21,521 bases of DNA from the NCBI GenBank assembly GCA_016839875.1, contig JAEOTK010000403.1, forward strand, positions 1 through 21,521. The letters run 5' to 3'. Source of the DNA: Candidatus Heimdallarchaeota archaeon (GTDB lineage: Archaea; Asgardarchaeota; Heimdallarchaeia; Heimdallarchaeales; Heimdallarchaeaceae). Below are positions 21,379 through 21,521 of this stretch, piece by piece. Under the pieces are notes generated by a model. That model saw only the letters and a program-made list of their open reading frames with translations. It had not been told where the DNA came from and made no database searches. Position numbers and translations under genes: made by a program. Position 1 is the stretch's first letter; each line of letters starts with the position of its first letter.

Positions 21379-21521
21379 TTATATCTGTTTTATTACGTAA
21401 ATCGCAGATAATGCAGCAAGCCAGCTTGTTTTTGGATTTGTTGGAGATGGATTATTTTCAAATGTAAATGAATATGTTCCAACCGTTGATTCAATCATGA
21501 TCATGTGTATGTTCTGTGAAA
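21379..21521 (-). CDS. 3' end of an unidentified protein gene (5' part outside window)
   Basis: The minus strand is open from the window edge to a TAA at 21379-21381, giving 46 residues. The readable part includes VGTYSFTFENNPSPTNP and a hydrophobic segment SWLAALSAIYVI just before a short charged end. The strand-like GTYSFTF pattern resembles beta-sandwich or GOLD-like extracellular domains, but this is too short to assign. Frame choice rests on being open and on coding-like composition. Confidence 0.4.
   Translation of the reverse strand, partial: SQNIHMIMIESTVGTYSFTFENNPSPTNPKTSWLAALSAIYVIKQI

Overview
This is an AT-rich, gene-dense stretch of what is very probably an archaeal chromosome. 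The evidence is the start-site pattern. Many genes have an archaeal TATA-like box about 25-30 nt before the start codon and almost no leader. Genes inside operons instead carry Shine-Dalgarno sites of the GGTGA/GAGGTGA type. TTG and GTG starts are used. There is also an RPA-like OB-fold protein, an F420-type luciferase-family oxidoreductase and a dolichol-phosphate-type glycosyltransferase beside an AglD-like membrane protein. The gene mix would fit an Asgard (Promethearchaeota/Heimdall-like) genome, but that lineage is a guess from content, not a demonstrated placement.

Layout. 1-491: 3' end of an oligopeptide ABC transporter ATPase, convergent with a 2-hydroxyacid dehydrogenase (minus, 522-1550). 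1634-2371: a winged-helix regulator (minus), divergent from a five-gene plus-strand cluster at 2506-6352. That cluster encodes a metallo-beta-lactamase-fold hydrolase, a TIGR04076 protein, an NTF2-like protein, an F420/flavin-type oxidoreductase and a PLP enzyme of the cysteine-desulfurase-like group that lacks the catalytic Cys. Two AT-rich dyads lie in the divergent promoter gap. This is the most system-like part of the window.

6365-9568 holds tRNA-Asn(GTT), a class C beta-lactamase-type serine hydrolase, tRNA-Thr(TGT), a GrpB-family protein, a 106-codon unknown protein and a 480-nt non-coding gap with palindromes and direct repeats, closed by tRNA-Ala(TGC). All three tRNAs encode CCA and none has an intron.

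9630-13094: a GT2 glycosyltransferase convergent with an operon (minus) of an OB-fold single-strand-binding-like protein, an NAD-dependent epimerase and a flippase-like membrane protein. 13245-14687: cysteinyl-tRNA synthetase, convergent with a DtxR/MntR-type metal regulator that sits directly downstream of an enoyl-CoA hydratase. 16402-20054: an overlapping hyuB/hyuA pair (ATP-dependent hydantoinase/oxoprolinase). Upstream of it is a 41-codon ORF, absent from normal gene calls, whose promoter is framed by TGGTCAC/GTGACCA repeats. 20426-21361: a tocopherol-cyclase-family protein. The window ends in the 3' part of an unidentified minus-strand gene.

No CRISPR array, insertion sequence, integrase or rRNA was seen.
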